From assembly GCA_963822985.1 (NCBI GenBank), contig CAWGJU010000017.1:186001-250000 (forward strand): a stretch of 64,000 bases of DNA. The letters run 5' to 3'. The translations under genes were made by a program, and so were the position numbers. The notes beneath the pieces were generated by a model that was given only the letters and a program-made list of their open reading frames with translations, had not been told where the DNA came from and made no database searches. Of this stretch, positions 45,718 to 55,486 are shown in pieces. The DNA is from Thermohalobaculum sp963822985. GTDB lineage: Bacteria > Pseudomonadota > Alphaproteobacteria > Rhodobacterales > Rhodobacteraceae. The stretch's first letter is position 1; every line of letters begins with the position of its first letter.

Positions 45718-45744
45718 CGATCGTAAACCTCTTGTTAACGATCG
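45718..45744. promoter_or_regulatory. Inverted repeat with a CtrA-like TAAA-N7-TTAA site
   Basis: CGATCGT (45718-45724) and ACGATCG (45738-45744) are exact inverted repeats with 13 bases between. Inside lies TAAA, seven bases, then TTAA, one base short of the CtrA consensus TTAA-N7-TTAA. It is in the divergent gap between photolyase and the 45793 gene. Function inferred from pattern only. Confidence 0.4.
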
Positions 45745-45792
45745 GGGTTCAGCGTGCCTACATAGGCGACGACAGTCCGGAGACTTCTGACC

Positions 45793-46035
45793 ATGACCGC
45801 CACCGTCATCAGCCTGCCCAGCCGCCGACAGCCGCCTGCTTCGCGCGACGACCCGGCGGCGGATGACCAGGCCCTGCGCGCCGAGCTGCGCCGCGCGCGA
45901 ATCAGGATTGCGCAACTGGAGGCGAGCCTTGCCGAGGCATTGCGCGACAACGTGGCCCACTTCGACCGCGCGCGCGAATCCGAGCTCCGCCTGATGGAGC
46001 TGCTTGCGGAGCGCGAAACGGCAGAATCAGCCTAG
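45793..46035 (+). CDS. Small coiled-coil protein, unknown
   Basis: 80 residues. The first 30 are polar and probably flexible; the rest has leucines at heptad spacing (ALRAELRRARIRIAQLEASL, ELRLMELLAERET) and should form a coiled coil. No family recognised. GGAGA about 9 bases upstream supports ATG 45793. The stop is TAG followed by TAA. The upstream gap holds a CtrA-like site, so cell-cycle control is a possibility worth testing. Confidence 0.65.
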   Translation: MTATVISLPSRRQPPASRDDPAADDQALRAELRRARIRIAQLEASLAEALRDNVAHFDRARESELRLMELLAERETAESA

Positions 46036-46075
46036 TAAGAGCGTCTCGAGGCCGACCGAATCGTCCGAACTGCGT

Positions 46076-46196
46076 CGTCACTCCCGGACAAGCCCAGCCG
46101 CGACCCTGCCAGCTGGACCAGACGGATGCCCGCTTGCGGCGGAAGCGGGGATCTGGTTTGAGCGGCTGGCGAAGTCTTGTGTGCGCGGGAATGACG
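46076..46196. repeat. 121-bp element with inverted CGTCA/TGACG ends
   Basis: CGTCACTCCCG (46076-46086) and CGGGAATGACG (46186-46196) are inverted repeats with one mismatch that can still pair as G-T. The interior contains short GC-rich complementary pieces. The ends resemble the element at 11307-11375. It looks like a small dispersed intergenic repeat. Confidence 0.5.
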
Positions 46197-46252
46197 AAGG
46201 GGGCCGACGGGCCGACCGGAATCGAAAGCTCCCTGGACCCTGACGCGCCGGT

Positions 46253-46364
46253 CCGTGCAGATCTGGCCGTGCAGATCCGGCCGTGCAGATCCGGCCGTGC
46301 AGTTCGGGCCGTGCAGTTCGGGCCGTGCAGTTCGGGCCGTGCAGTTCGGGCCGTGCAGTTCGGG
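46253..46364. repeat. Eight tandem copies of a 14-mer
   Basis: Each unit begins CCGTGCAG. Copy 1 ends ATCTGG (46253), copies 2 and 3 end ATCCGG (46267, 46281), and copies 4 to 8 end TTCGGG (46295, 46309, 46323, 46337, 46351). Copies are adjacent with no spacers. The array ends 107 bases before the antiporter start. The ordered change of variant along the array suggests expansion by slippage from the right-hand type. Confidence 0.95.
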
Positions 46365-46471
46365 CCAGGCGGAACGGTCGGCGCGCTGCGCGGTTGTTCC
46401 GATCCTGGCGCTCGATGACGGGCGGGGCCTGCGACTGCGCGCAAGCCTGACGGGCTCCACCGGAAGGGGTC

Positions 46472-47743
46472 ATGACGGAAACGCTCTTCGAGCTCTCGCC
46501 CACGCATGTCTTCATGGCGGCGGTCGGTGGCGCCATCTTCCTGGCGCACTGGGCGCCGCGGCTGGTGTTTCGCCGCGCGGTCTCGTCGGCGCCGCTCCTC
46601 ATGCTGTTCGGTCTCGTGGCCTTCGCGCTGATCCCGGGAATGCCCGACGTCCTCGACCCGCGCGCCTCGCCGCGGCTCTGGGAGGTGACGAGCGAGATCG
46701 TGCTGATCGTCGTGCTGTTCGCCACCGGCTTGCAAATCGACAGCGTCGGCACCTGGCGTCTCTGGCAGCCGGCCGCGCGCCTGCTGCTGGTCACCATGCC
46801 GCTGACGATCGCCGCCGTCGCCCTGCTCGGCTGGGGCCTGGCCGGCATGACGCTGGCCGGCTCGGTGCTGCTCGGCGCGGCGCTCGCCCCGACCGACCCC
46901 GTGCTCGCCGGCGACACCCAGATCGGCCCGCCGCTCGAGGGCGGCGAGCACCCGGTCCGCTTTGCGCTGACGGCCGAGGCGGGGTTGAACGACGGGCTGG
47001 CCTTCCCCTTCGTCTATCTCGGGCTCCTGATCGCCGCGCTCGCGCCCGACTCCTCCGGCTGGTTCGCCGACTGGCTGGTGCGCGACGTCCTCTATCGCAT
47101 CTCGGTCGGCGCGCTGCTGGGCGCCGGCGTCGGCTGGGTGCTCGGCAAGAGCCTCTTTCACATGCGGGGCGGCGAGACGCTGGCCCGTTCCGGCCCCGGC
47201 GTCATCGCGCTGGCCGCGGTGCTGCTCTGCTATGGCCTGGTCGAGCTGGCCGAGGGCTATGGCTTCATCGCCGTCTTCGTCGCCGGCCTCGTCTGCCGTC
47301 GCATCGAGGAGCGCCACCAGTTCCATCGCCGGCTGCACAGCTTCAGCGAGTCGATCGAGCACGCCGTCACCGCGGTGCTGCTCGTCATGCTCGGCAGCAC
47401 GCTGCCTTTGCTCTGGCCGGCGCTCGACTGGCGGCACACGGTGATCGGCTTCGGCCTGCTCTTCGTCATCCGGCCCCTGGCCGGCTGGATCGGGCTGATC
47501 GGCACCAATCTGGCCGCGCGCGAGCGCTGGGCGGTGGCGTTCTTCGGCGTGCGCGGCGTCGGCTCGGTCTATTATCTCGCTTACGCCTCGATCCATGTCG
47601 AGTTCATCAACAAGGACCAGCTCTGGGCGCTCGTCGCCTTCACGATCTTCGCCTCGACGGTGCTGCACGGGGCGACAGGCTTTATCATCGAGCGGGTCGC
47701 GCCCGCCGAGTTCCGGGCCCCGAGGCGCCAGCCGAACGAGTGA
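46472..47743 (+). CDS. Cation/proton antiporter (CPA1, NhaP-like)
   Basis: 423 residues with about twelve membrane helices. The ion-binding motif LAPTDPVLAGD and the ND pair in EAGLNDGLAFPFVYLG mark it as a CPA1 electroneutral Na+ or K+/H+ exchanger. FFGVRGVGSVYYLAYAS is the conserved arginine-bearing late helix. It would serve pH or sodium homeostasis. GGAAGGGG precedes ATG 46472. Its leader contains the 14-bp tandem array, which might affect expression. Intact. Confidence 0.93.
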   Translation: MTETLFELSPTHVFMAAVGGAIFLAHWAPRLVFRRAVSSAPLLMLFGLVAFALIPGMPDVLDPRASPRLWEVTSEIVLIVVLFATGLQIDSVGTWRLWQPAARLLLVTMPLTIAAVALLGWGLAGMTLAGSVLLGAALAPTDPVLAGDTQIGPPLEGGEHPVRFALTAEAGLNDGLAFPFVYLGLLIAALAPDSSGWFADWLVRDVLYRISVGALLGAGVGWVLGKSLFHMRGGETLARSGPGVIALAAVLLCYGLVELAEGYGFIAVFVAGLVCRRIEERHQFHRRLHSFSESIEHAVTAVLLVMLGSTLPLLWPALDWRHTVIGFGLLFVIRPLAGWIGLIGTNLAARERWAVAFFGVRGVGSVYYLAYASIHVEFINKDQLWALVAFTIFASTVLHGATGFIIERVAPAEFRAPRRQPNE

Positions 47744-47867
47744 CGGGCGGCGCGACGCGGCCGGGGCGGCGGTGGATGGGGGCGCCGTGGCCGTGCACGG
47801 GGCGGCGTGGACGGGGCGGCGCCGATCGGCTAGCGTGCGCGTCACAAGGGGGCCAAGGGGTCGAGGC

Positions 47868-48330
47868 ATGTCTGACAGATCGCGCGACAGCGGCGACCAC
47901 GACCAGGTCCGGCGCCTGGTATCGCTGCCCGCCGACCGCGACGCGGTCTGGGCGGTGATCGGCGGCTTCGGCAGCGTCGCCGACTGGCACCCGCTGATTC
48001 GAAAGCAGCGAGCCGACCGAGATCGAGGGCGAGATTTATCGCCACCTGCGGACCACGGAGGGCGACCTCTTCCTCGAGCGCCTGATCGAGACGGGCCCGC
48101 ACCATCTGACCTACGAGACCGTCGACGGCCCGCTGCCCGTCTCCGACCACCGCGCGACCCTCAGCTGCGTCGCCGAGGCAGGCGGCTGCCACGTCCACTG
48201 GTCGGCCTATTTCGTGCCCACCGGCCCGGACGAGCACCTCGCCACCGAGATCGTCGGCGCCTTCTACGAAATAGGCTTGCAGGCGCTGCAGGACCGGTTC
48301 GGCACCCCGCCAGAGACACGCCCGGCCTGA
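47868..48330 (+). CDS. SRPBCC (START-like) family protein, one frameshift
   Basis: About 153 residues. SLPADRDAVWAVIGGFGSVA followed by DWHPLI is the N-terminal strand-helix of polyketide-cyclase/SRPBCC proteins, a lipid-binding cavity fold of varied roles. An extra T near 48002 breaks the frame; without it the chain reads DWHPLIESSEPTEIEG. The later part (GGCHVHWSAYFVPTG, VGAFYEIGLQALQDRF) completes the fold. Length 463 bases is one over a whole number of codons, matching one insertion. Function cannot be assigned. Confidence 0.8.
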
Positions 48331-48402
48331 CGGGGAGGCACCTGCGTGGCTGACGCCGACCTCGCGCTGTGGTCAGCGTCAGGCCGCGACGACCTACGCC
48401 GC

Positions 48403-48564
48403 TCAGGCGAAGGCCAGCACCCCGAACAGCACCAGGAGCGCGATGCCGATCAGCACGATGATCGCCAGCACCGAGGCGCCCGTCCAGGCGGCCCCGGCGA
48501 TTTTCGGGAACCCGAGCAAACCGGCGATAGCGGCGACGATGACCAGAATCGAGAATCCACTCAA
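48403..48564 (-). CDS. DUF1328-like small membrane protein
   Basis: 53 residues. SILVIVAAIAGLLGFPKIAG and SVLAIIVLIGIALLVLFGVL are two membrane helices with the Leu-Gly-Phe and Ile-Ala-Gly pattern of DUF1328 proteins. The start is TTG, with AAGGAGGT about 10 bases upstream; the GTG four bases earlier is in another frame. Role unknown; relatives are often stress-induced. Confidence 0.75.
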   Translation of the reverse strand: MSGFSILVIVAAIAGLLGFPKIAGAAWTGASVLAIIVLIGIALLVLFGVLAFA

Positions 48565-48639
48565 GCACGAGCCTACCTCCTTGCAATCCTTCCAGGAACA
48601 ACGGCCGGTGAAACGCGACCGGCGCCGGTTGGTTGCCGT

Positions 48640-49709
<1,070 letters not shown>

Positions 49710-49713
<4 letters not shown>

Positions 49714-50879
49714 CGCCCCCTCACCTCGCTCTCCTCCGCCAGCAGCGCGGCGAGCCTGTCGTTCCAGTCGCCGAGCTCCGGCCCCAGCCGATCAATCCGC
49801 CCGGGCGTGCGGCTCAGCCGCGGCAAGGTCGTGGGCACGGCGATCTCGCCGAGCTTGGGGTGCTCGACCCGCTCGATCGTGCCGCGCGCCGCGAAATGCG
49901 GGTCGGCGAAGATGTCGGCGATCGAGTTGACCGGCCCGCAAGGCACGTCGCCCTCGCTGCAGAGCCGCACCACCTCCCCCATCGGATGGGCCAGCGTGAA
50001 CACCTCGACCACCCCGTCGATCAGGTCGCGATCGGCCACCCTGTCGGCCGTGCGCGGATGGCTGTCGGCAAGATCTGGGCGGTGCAGCACCCGGCGCGCC
50101 AGCCTGTCCCACATGCGGTCGCTGGTGCAGGCGATGGCGACCCATTTGCCGTCGCCGCACTCGAAATGGCCGTGCGGGCAAACGTGCCGGGTCATCCGCC
50201 CCTCGCGGCCCCGCACCACGCCGAACTTGGCATAGGCCGGCGCCGCCTCGTCGAGGATCCTGAAGATCGACTCGTAGAGCGCGACGTCGATGGACTGCCC
50301 CTCGCCCGTGCGCTCGGCGACGCGCAGCGCCAGCAGCACGCCAAGCGCGCCGTACATGCCGGAGAAATAGTCGGCGAGCGACGACGAGCCCGGCGTCACC
50401 GGCGGCCCGTCAGCCATGCCTGCCAGATGCGTCAGCCCGCCGATCGCATGGGCGATGCGGGCAAAGCCCGGCCGGTCGCGATAGGGCCCATCCTGGCCAT
50501 AGCCGGTGATCCGGCAGATGACGAGCGCGGGGTTGGCGCCATGCAGCACGTCGGGGCCAAGCTCCCACTTCTCCAGTGTGCCGGGGCGAAAATTCTCGAT
50601 CAGCGCGTCCGAGCGGCGGGCGAGCTCGATCAGCTTGGCCCGGTCCTCCGGCGCCTTGAGGTCCAGCGTGACCGAGACCTTGTTGCGGTTGTCGTTCTGG
50701 AAGCTGAGCGACAGCTCGGGGATCTCCGTCGGCGTCCCGAAGCGCCGCCCCGGATCGCCGCCCGCGGGCTGCTCGACCTTGATCACCTCGGCGCCGAATT
50801 CTCCAAGGATGGCCGCGGCATAGGGGCCGGCGATGAAAGTCGACAGGTCGAGGACCCGGACGCCGTCGAGCGGACGCAT
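49710..50879 (-). CDS. Family III CoA-transferase (CaiB/BaiF type)
   Basis: 389 residues. Starts MRPLDGVRVLDLSTFIAGPY and contains GAEVIKVEQPAGGDPGR, LIENFRPGTLEKW and ISGYGQDGPY-like sequence (ITGYGQDGPYRDRPGF), then the catalytic aspartate in SSLADYFSGMYG near residue 169. It transfers CoA between an acyl-CoA and an organic acid. One base is shared with the stop of the small gene upstream. It would activate the pathway acid, together with or instead of the ligase at 55.5 kb. Confidence 0.93.
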
Positions 50880-51139
50880 CAGCCGAGAACCTCTTGGCCT
50901 TTCGCCTTGCGGACGGGCGGTTGCTCATCGACGGGGCCGGCCGGGCCGGAACGGACCGCCGCGATCCCCGGAAATTTCAGCAGCAACTCCCTGGTCGTCA
51001 TCGTCCGGTCGAAACCCAGCTCGCGCCATCTCTCCTTGAATCGTGCGGTCAGTTCCGCAAGGCGTTCCCGGTCGTCGGGGCGGAGCCTTTCCTTCAGCTC
51101 CGCCAGACGTTGCCTGTCCTCCGGACTGAGCTTGGACAT
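50879..51139 (-). CDS. Small charged protein in the catabolic operon
   Basis: 86 residues, rich in Arg, Leu and Glu, containing two similar segments, SPEDRQRLAELKERL and RPDDRERLAELTARF, then a less charged tail. No family recognised. ATG 51139 lies one base after the stop of the preceding gene (TGACATG); a start at 51163 would add eight residues and has a GAGGG site. It overlaps the CoA-transferase start by one base, so it is translated with the operon if at all. Confidence 0.6.
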   Translation of the reverse strand: MSKLSPEDRQRLAELKERLRPDDRERLAELTARFKERWRELGFDRTMTTRELLLKFPGIAAVRSGPAGPVDEQPPVRKAKGQEVLG

Positions 51140-51140
51140 G

Positions 51141-51590
51141 TCAAATCCCGTGCGTTCCGGCATCTGCAGCCCTCTTTGCGTCGATTTCAGCGAGCACCTC
51201 GCTGGCGATTTTGAAGGCGTCCAGCGCCGCCGGCGCGCCGCAGTAGACGGCCGTCTGCAGCAGGCATTCGCGGATCTCGTCGCGCGTCACGCCGTTCCTC
51301 AGCGCGCCCCGCAAATGCAGCCGCAGCTCGTGCGGCCGGTTCAGCGCCACCAGCATGCCGATGTTCAGGATCGACCGGTCGCGCCGCGCCAGCCCCGGCC
51401 GGTTCCAGACATCGCCCCAGGCATAGCGCGTCACCCAGTCCTGCAAGGGCGCGGTGAGATCGTCCATGCGCGCCAGCGCATCGGCGACGTACTCCTCGCC
51501 CACCACCGCGCGCCGGGTGGCAAGCCCCGCCTCCCACAGCGCGTCCTCGCGCGGATAATCGGGGCGCGGGCTCTCGGGCGCGTCGCTCAC
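51141..51590 (-). CDS. Carboxymuconolactone decarboxylase-family protein
   Basis: 149 residues, AhpD-like fold. The central block RDRSILNIGMLVALNRPHEL, then RGALRNGVTRDEIRECLLQT and AVYCGAPAALDAF, matches PcaC-type gamma-carboxymuconolactone decarboxylases, with His at the expected place in NRPHEL. Family members also act as peroxidase-like or unknown enzymes, so decarboxylation of a lactone is possible, not proven. GTG 51590 sits inside the stop of the dehydrogenase upstream (GTGA). Confidence 0.85.
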   Translation of the reverse strand: MSDAPESPRPDYPREDALWEAGLATRRAVVGEEYVADALARMDDLTAPLQDWVTRYAWGDVWNRPGLARRDRSILNIGMLVALNRPHELRLHLRGALRNGVTRDEIRECLLQTAVYCGAPAALDAFKIASEVLAEIDAKRAADAGTHGI

Positions 51591-52534
51591 GCCAGCACCC
51601 GGACGGGGTCGCCGTCCAGCCAGCGCTCGATCGACTCGACCATCTGGCCGTAGAAGGCGTGGTAGCAACCGTCCGTCACATAGCCCAGATGCGGCGTCAG
51701 CAGCGTCCGCGGCATATGACGCAGCGGATGGTCCATCGGCAGCGGCTCCTCGTCATAGACGTCGATGCCGGCGCCGGCGATCTGGGCCCGACCGAGCGCC
51801 GCAATCAGCGCGTTGGTGTCGACGATCGGCCCGCGCGAGGTGTTCACCAGGTACGCCGTCCGCTTCATCAGGCCAAGCTCGCGCTCGCCGACCAGCCCGC
51901 GCGAGCGCTCGCCCAGCTTGTAGTGGATGGTCAGGAAGTCCGCCCGGCGGAAGAGCTCGTCCTTCTCGACGCGCTCGGCGCCCACCTCGGCAGCGGCCTT
52001 GGCCGTCAGGTTGTGGCTCCAGGCGATCACCTCCATGCGGAAGGCGCGCGCGATCTCGGCCATGCGCCGGCCCAGCCGGCCGAGGCCCAGGATGCCCAGC
52101 GTCTTGCCGCTGAGGTCGAGGCCCAGCGTCGTGATCCACCGCCCCTCGCGCATGCGCTGGTTCTCGGTGTGGATGTTGCGGGCGAGCGAGATGATGTGGC
52201 CCCAGGCGAGCTCGGGCGTGGCGTCGGCCGAATTGTCCGTGCCGCAGACGGCGATGCCGCGCGCCTTGGCATGATCGAGGTCGATCGCGGCGTTGCGCAT
52301 GCCCGCCGTGGCGATCATCTTCAGCTCCGGCAGCCGCTCGAGCAGGTCGCGCCCGATCGGCGAGCGCTCGCGCATGACGCCGAGCACGTCGAAGCCCTGC
52401 AGGCGCCCGGCGAAGCCCTCCAGCCCCTCATAGGCGTCGTGGAAGAACGTGACCTCGTGCCCGTCTTCCAGCCGCGACCAGTCGGCCATGTCGCGCGCGA
52501 CGTTCTGGTAATCGTCGAGAACGGCGATCCGCAT
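51587..52534 (-). CDS. D-isomer-specific 2-hydroxyacid dehydrogenase
   Basis: 315 residues. NAD-binding motif GLGRLGRRMAEIARAF near residue 152, then VNTSRGPIVDTNALIAAL with the substrate Arg, DVYDEEPLP with the catalytic Glu, and TPHLGYVTD with the catalytic His. It interconverts a 2-keto acid and a D-2-hydroxyacid. AAGGGG precedes ATG 52534, which I prefer to the start five codons earlier. 11 bases separate it from the enolase-superfamily gene upstream. Confidence 0.92.
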   Translation of the reverse strand: MRIAVLDDYQNVARDMADWSRLEDGHEVTFFHDAYEGLEGFAGRLQGFDVLGVMRERSPIGRDLLERLPELKMIATAGMRNAAIDLDHAKARGIAVCGTDNSADATPELAWGHIISLARNIHTENQRMREGRWITTLGLDLSGKTLGILGLGRLGRRMAEIARAFRMEVIAWSHNLTAKAAAEVGAERVEKDELFRRADFLTIHYKLGERSRGLVGERELGLMKRTAYLVNTSRGPIVDTNALIAALGRAQIAGAGIDVYDEEPLPMDHPLRHMPRTLLTPHLGYVTDGCYHAFYGQMVESIERWLDGDPVRVLA

Positions 52535-52545
52535 GGTTGTCCCCT

Positions 52546-53706
52546 TCACTCGATCCGATAGTGGTCGAGGAATTCCCGGTCAGGCGCAACCCCGAGCCCC
52601 GTCCCCGGCGGCAGGCCGACAGTGCCGCCGCTGGCGCGCACTTGCGCGGCGATGCCCAGCGGCTCCTGCAACATCTCGTCGCGGAAGCGGTTCGGCGTCG
52701 TGTCGAATTCCAGCATCGGCTCCCAAGGGTGCAGCCCGCCCGGCAGGTCGGGCATCGCGGCGAGCAGGTGCATGTTGGCCGCGACCGCGACCGCCGAGCC
52801 CCAGACATGGTTGATGACCGGCACAAAGTCCGCATGGCAGAGCGCCAGCACCTTCAGGTACTCTGAGATGCCGCCGAGCCCGCAAACCTCCGGCTGGGCC
52901 AGCCCGACGGCGCGAGCCGCCAGCAGGTCGCGCCAGCCCCACCGGGTGAACTCGGCCTCGCCGCCGGCGATGGTGGTGCGCAGCGCGCGGCGCAGCTCGG
53001 CATAGCCGGCGCGGTCCTCGGGCGCGACCGGCTCCTCGAACCAATAGGCGCCGAGCTCGTCGAGCGCGCGTCCGACGCGCATCGCATCCGCCAGCGTGTA
53101 GCAGTGGTTGGCGTCGACGGCGAAGCGGAAGCCGTCGCCCACGCCCTCGCGGACGGCCGTCGCCAGGCGGATGTCTTGCTCCGGCCCCAACCCGACCTTC
53201 ATCTTGGTCGCCGCGAAGCCCGCTTCGCGGATCGCCGCCGCCTCCTCGCGGAAGGCGCCGGCCAGGTGCGGCACGCGGCGCAGCATCATGCCGTAGCCGT
53301 AGACCGGGATGCGCTCGCGCGTCGGCCCGCCGAGCAGGCGATAGAGCGGCAGCCCAGCGACCTTGCCGGCAATGTCCCAGAGCGCGATGTCGAGGCCCGA
53401 GAGAGCCTGGATCGGCATCCCCTTCTGCCCGTGGTCGCGCAGCGCGTTGTAGCAATGCTGCCAGATCGCCTCGCGCGCCAGCGGGTCGCGGCCCAGCACC
53501 ATCGGCTGCAGCACCCGCTCAACGATCGCCTTGTTGCCGAGCGCGACCGGGCCGGGGCCGAAGCATTCGCCCCAGCCGGTGACGCCCTCGTCCGTCTCGA
53601 CCTCGACCAGATGCGCCGTGCGGCGCCGATAGTACTGCTGCGAGTAGCCGAGCTCCTCGTCGAGTTCGTCGGACAGCACGTGGCTGGTGACGCGGGTGAT
53701 GCGCAT
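52546..53706 (-). CDS. Mandelate racemase/muconate lactonizing enzyme-family protein
   Basis: 386 residues, enolase superfamily. KMKVGLG gives the Lys-x-Lys base, VDANHCYTL, YWFEEPVAPED and IAGGEAEFTRWGW give the three metal acids (Asp, Glu, Glu), and VINHVWGSAV provides the His opposite. This is the mandelate-racemase subgroup, which includes sugar-acid dehydratases as well as racemases; the pathway context (dehydrogenases, aldolase) favours an acid-sugar dehydratase. Start ATG 53706. Five bases from the upstream hydrolase. Confidence 0.92.
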   Translation of the reverse strand: MRITRVTSHVLSDELDEELGYSQQYYRRRTAHLVEVETDEGVTGWGECFGPGPVALGNKAIVERVLQPMVLGRDPLAREAIWQHCYNALRDHGQKGMPIQALSGLDIALWDIAGKVAGLPLYRLLGGPTRERIPVYGYGMMLRRVPHLAGAFREEAAAIREAGFAATKMKVGLGPEQDIRLATAVREGVGDGFRFAVDANHCYTLADAMRVGRALDELGAYWFEEPVAPEDRAGYAELRRALRTTIAGGEAEFTRWGWRDLLAARAVGLAQPEVCGLGGISEYLKVLALCHADFVPVINHVWGSAVAVAANMHLLAAMPDLPGGLHPWEPMLEFDTTPNRFRDEMLQEPLGIAAQVRASGGTVGLPPGTGLGVAPDREFLDHYRIE

Positions 53707-53711
53707 GGGTG

Positions 53712-54578
53712 TCAGGCCCGGCCGTGGAAATCGAGCAGCAGGGGATTAACGACCTCCGGCGCCTCGTACATCGCCCAGTGGCCGCAATCCGGGATGATTC
53801 GGCTTTCCAGATCCGGGCGCGCCGCCCGACAGCGCTCGATCCGCTCGGCGATCGGCGGGATCGCGGCGGCATCGTGCTCGCCATAGACGACCAGGACCGG
53901 GCAACTCAGCCGGCCGATCAACTCGGGCGTGCCGTCCGCCCAGCTGAGCCGGCGCGAGTCGAAGCGCGTGCGCGCGACGTTGCGGTGCTGCATGCCGACC
54001 GCCCAGTCGTCGATCTTGGAGCGGTCCCAGATCATCAGCTTGGCCAGGTTCCCGGCATGCATGGCGCGCAGCTCGGCCTCGGCCGGCTGTCGGCCCAGCC
54101 GCCGGGCCAGCCGGCGCTTGGAGTCGAGCGTGAAGGGCCGCCCCTCGGGCGCGCCATAGCCGGCGCCGCCCGTCATCGAGAGCGAGCCGGTGAGCTGACC
54201 CAGGCGGACGGCGAGCTGCGCCGCGACATAGCCGCCGAAGGAGAAGCCGGCCAGGTGGATGCGCCGCGCCTCGCCGGCCATCTCCTCAACCGCCGCGCGA
54301 AAGAGCTCGAGGTATTCCTCGTCAGTGATGTCGCCCGACACCGGGCCCGAGTCGCCATAGGCCGGCGCATCGACGGCCAGCACGCGGAAGCGCGTCGCCA
54401 GCGCATCGACATTGCGCACCCAATGCAGCCACGACCCAGCGCCGCCATGCAGCAGGACCAGCGGCTCGGCGGCGGGCTTGTCCGGCCCGAACATGCGGTA
54501 GGCGACGCCGGCCGAGGTCCGGCGGCAGGGCGGCTCGACCAGGGTTCCGTCGGGCCGGCGATCGGCGACCTGGTCCAT
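53712..54578 (-). CDS. Alpha/beta-hydrolase
   Basis: 288 residues. Oxyanion HGGAGSWLHW, nucleophile elbow GFSFGGYVAAQLA with Ser about residue 116, acid in VYGEHD, and His in CGHWAMYEAPE near the end. Similar enzymes of aromatic and lactone degradation open rings or cleave esters. Substrate unknown. Its ATG shares one base with the stop of the Grx-DinB gene (TGATG), so the two are coupled. Confidence 0.92.
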   Translation of the reverse strand: MDQVADRRPDGTLVEPPCRRTSAGVAYRMFGPDKPAAEPLVLLHGGAGSWLHWVRNVDALATRFRVLAVDAPAYGDSGPVSGDITDEEYLELFRAAVEEMAGEARRIHLAGFSFGGYVAAQLAVRLGQLTGSLSMTGGAGYGAPEGRPFTLDSKRRLARRLGRQPAEAELRAMHAGNLAKLMIWDRSKIDDWAVGMQHRNVARTRFDSRRLSWADGTPELIGRLSCPVLVVYGEHDAAAIPPIAERIERCRAARPDLESRIIPDCGHWAMYEAPEVVNPLLLDFHGRA

Positions 54579-55384
54579 CAGTCCCAGCGCTTCTCGTCGT
54601 CCCAGACGTTTGTCGGCATCGGCAGCCCGGCGAAGTCGGCCTCGGTCAGCTTGCCCTCGGGGGCGCGCCCCAGCTTTTCCAGCAGCAGCGCCAGCTGGCG
54701 CGTGTGCTGGCCGGAATGCCAGGCGGTGCGCTCGAGATAGTCGTGCAGCGTCTGCCGGCCGTAATAGACCTGCGCCGGGCGCTGCCAGTCGTGCCCACCC
54801 GCCTGCCACCAAGCCTGAAAGCGGTCGCGGATGCGCTGGCCGAAGGCGACGATCTCGGCGGGCCGGCGGACACCGTCCGGCGCCGGCGCGAGGTACTTGT
54901 CCTCCGTCAGCGGGTCGCCCTCCGTCTCGGCGACGAAGGCCTCGACGATCATGAAGATGTGGCAGGCGAGGTCACGATAGCTGCGCGGCCGGTTCGGCAG
55001 CATGGTCGAGAGGACCGCGTCGTCATCCGGCAGCTGCGCCGAATGGCGCAGCGCCGCGGCCAGGATCGTGTCGATGCGCGCCTTCAGCTCCTCGGGCGGC
55101 AGCACCTTGCGGCCATAGTCGATGCCGGCGATGCGGGCGACGTCCGAGAGAATTTGGCCCGACACCCACTCGCGCCCCTTGACCACCAGCGGGATCATCC
55201 TGACGCCCAGCGCCTGCAGGTCGCGGAAGCCCTGCGGGTCGGCCAGAACGTCGATGGAGGTGAAGGGCACTCCGTGCTCGGACAGGAACTCCTTGGTGCG
55301 CAGGCAACTGCTGCAGCCCGGCTGCCAGTAGACCTTGATGGCCTGGTCGCCCGTCGCGGGGTTGCTGTCCTGGATGGCGGCCAT
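54578..55384 (-). CDS. Glutaredoxin-DinB domain fusion protein
   Basis: 268 residues in two domains. Residues 15-90 form a glutaredoxin (KVYWQPGCSSCLRTKEFL with a CxxC pair, and MIPLVVKGREWVSG for the cis-Pro region). Residues 110-268 form a four-helix DinB/YfiT-like bundle with the His-x-x-x-His cluster in the phrase AWHSGQHTRQLALLL and an earlier His in LACHIFMIVEA. DinB bundles bind metal and act as thiol transferases or isomerases. First gene of the minus operon. The pair may use glutathione or another thiol. Confidence 0.88.
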   Translation of the reverse strand: MAAIQDSNPATGDQAIKVYWQPGCSSCLRTKEFLSEHGVPFTSIDVLADPQGFRDLQALGVRMIPLVVKGREWVSGQILSDVARIAGIDYGRKVLPPEELKARIDTILAAALRHSAQLPDDDAVLSTMLPNRPRSYRDLACHIFMIVEAFVAETEGDPLTEDKYLAPAPDGVRRPAEIVAFGQRIRDRFQAWWQAGGHDWQRPAQVYYGRQTLHDYLERTAWHSGQHTRQLALLLEKLGRAPEGKLTEADFAGLPMPTNVWDDEKRWD

Positions 55385-55486
55385 CGCTTCTTCCCATCAC
55401 GGCGCGCGCCTGGCGCGTCCCGGCCCGCGTTCTATCAAGCGAGGCCGGGGTTTCCCAAGGCTGCCGCATCGCCTATGGGATTTGTG

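Larger units (their letters stand above)
46036..46471. other. 436-base repeat-rich intergenic region
   Basis: No gene with a start signal or known motif was found. It holds an imperfect palindromic element (46076-46196), a 14-bp tandem array (46253-46364), and, at its end, GGAAGGGG, the ribosome site of the antiporter. The array period is not a multiple of three, so every frame through it drifts, which argues against translation. Confidence 0.75.

Noticed and set aside
46253..46364. CRISPR-like array.
   Set aside because: Units are 14 bases, directly adjacent, with no spacers, and no cas gene is near.
48351..48384. Hairpin CTGACGC/GCGTCAG after the SRPBCC gene.
   Set aside because: Only 7 bp with a loop of about 20 bases; too weak to call a terminator.
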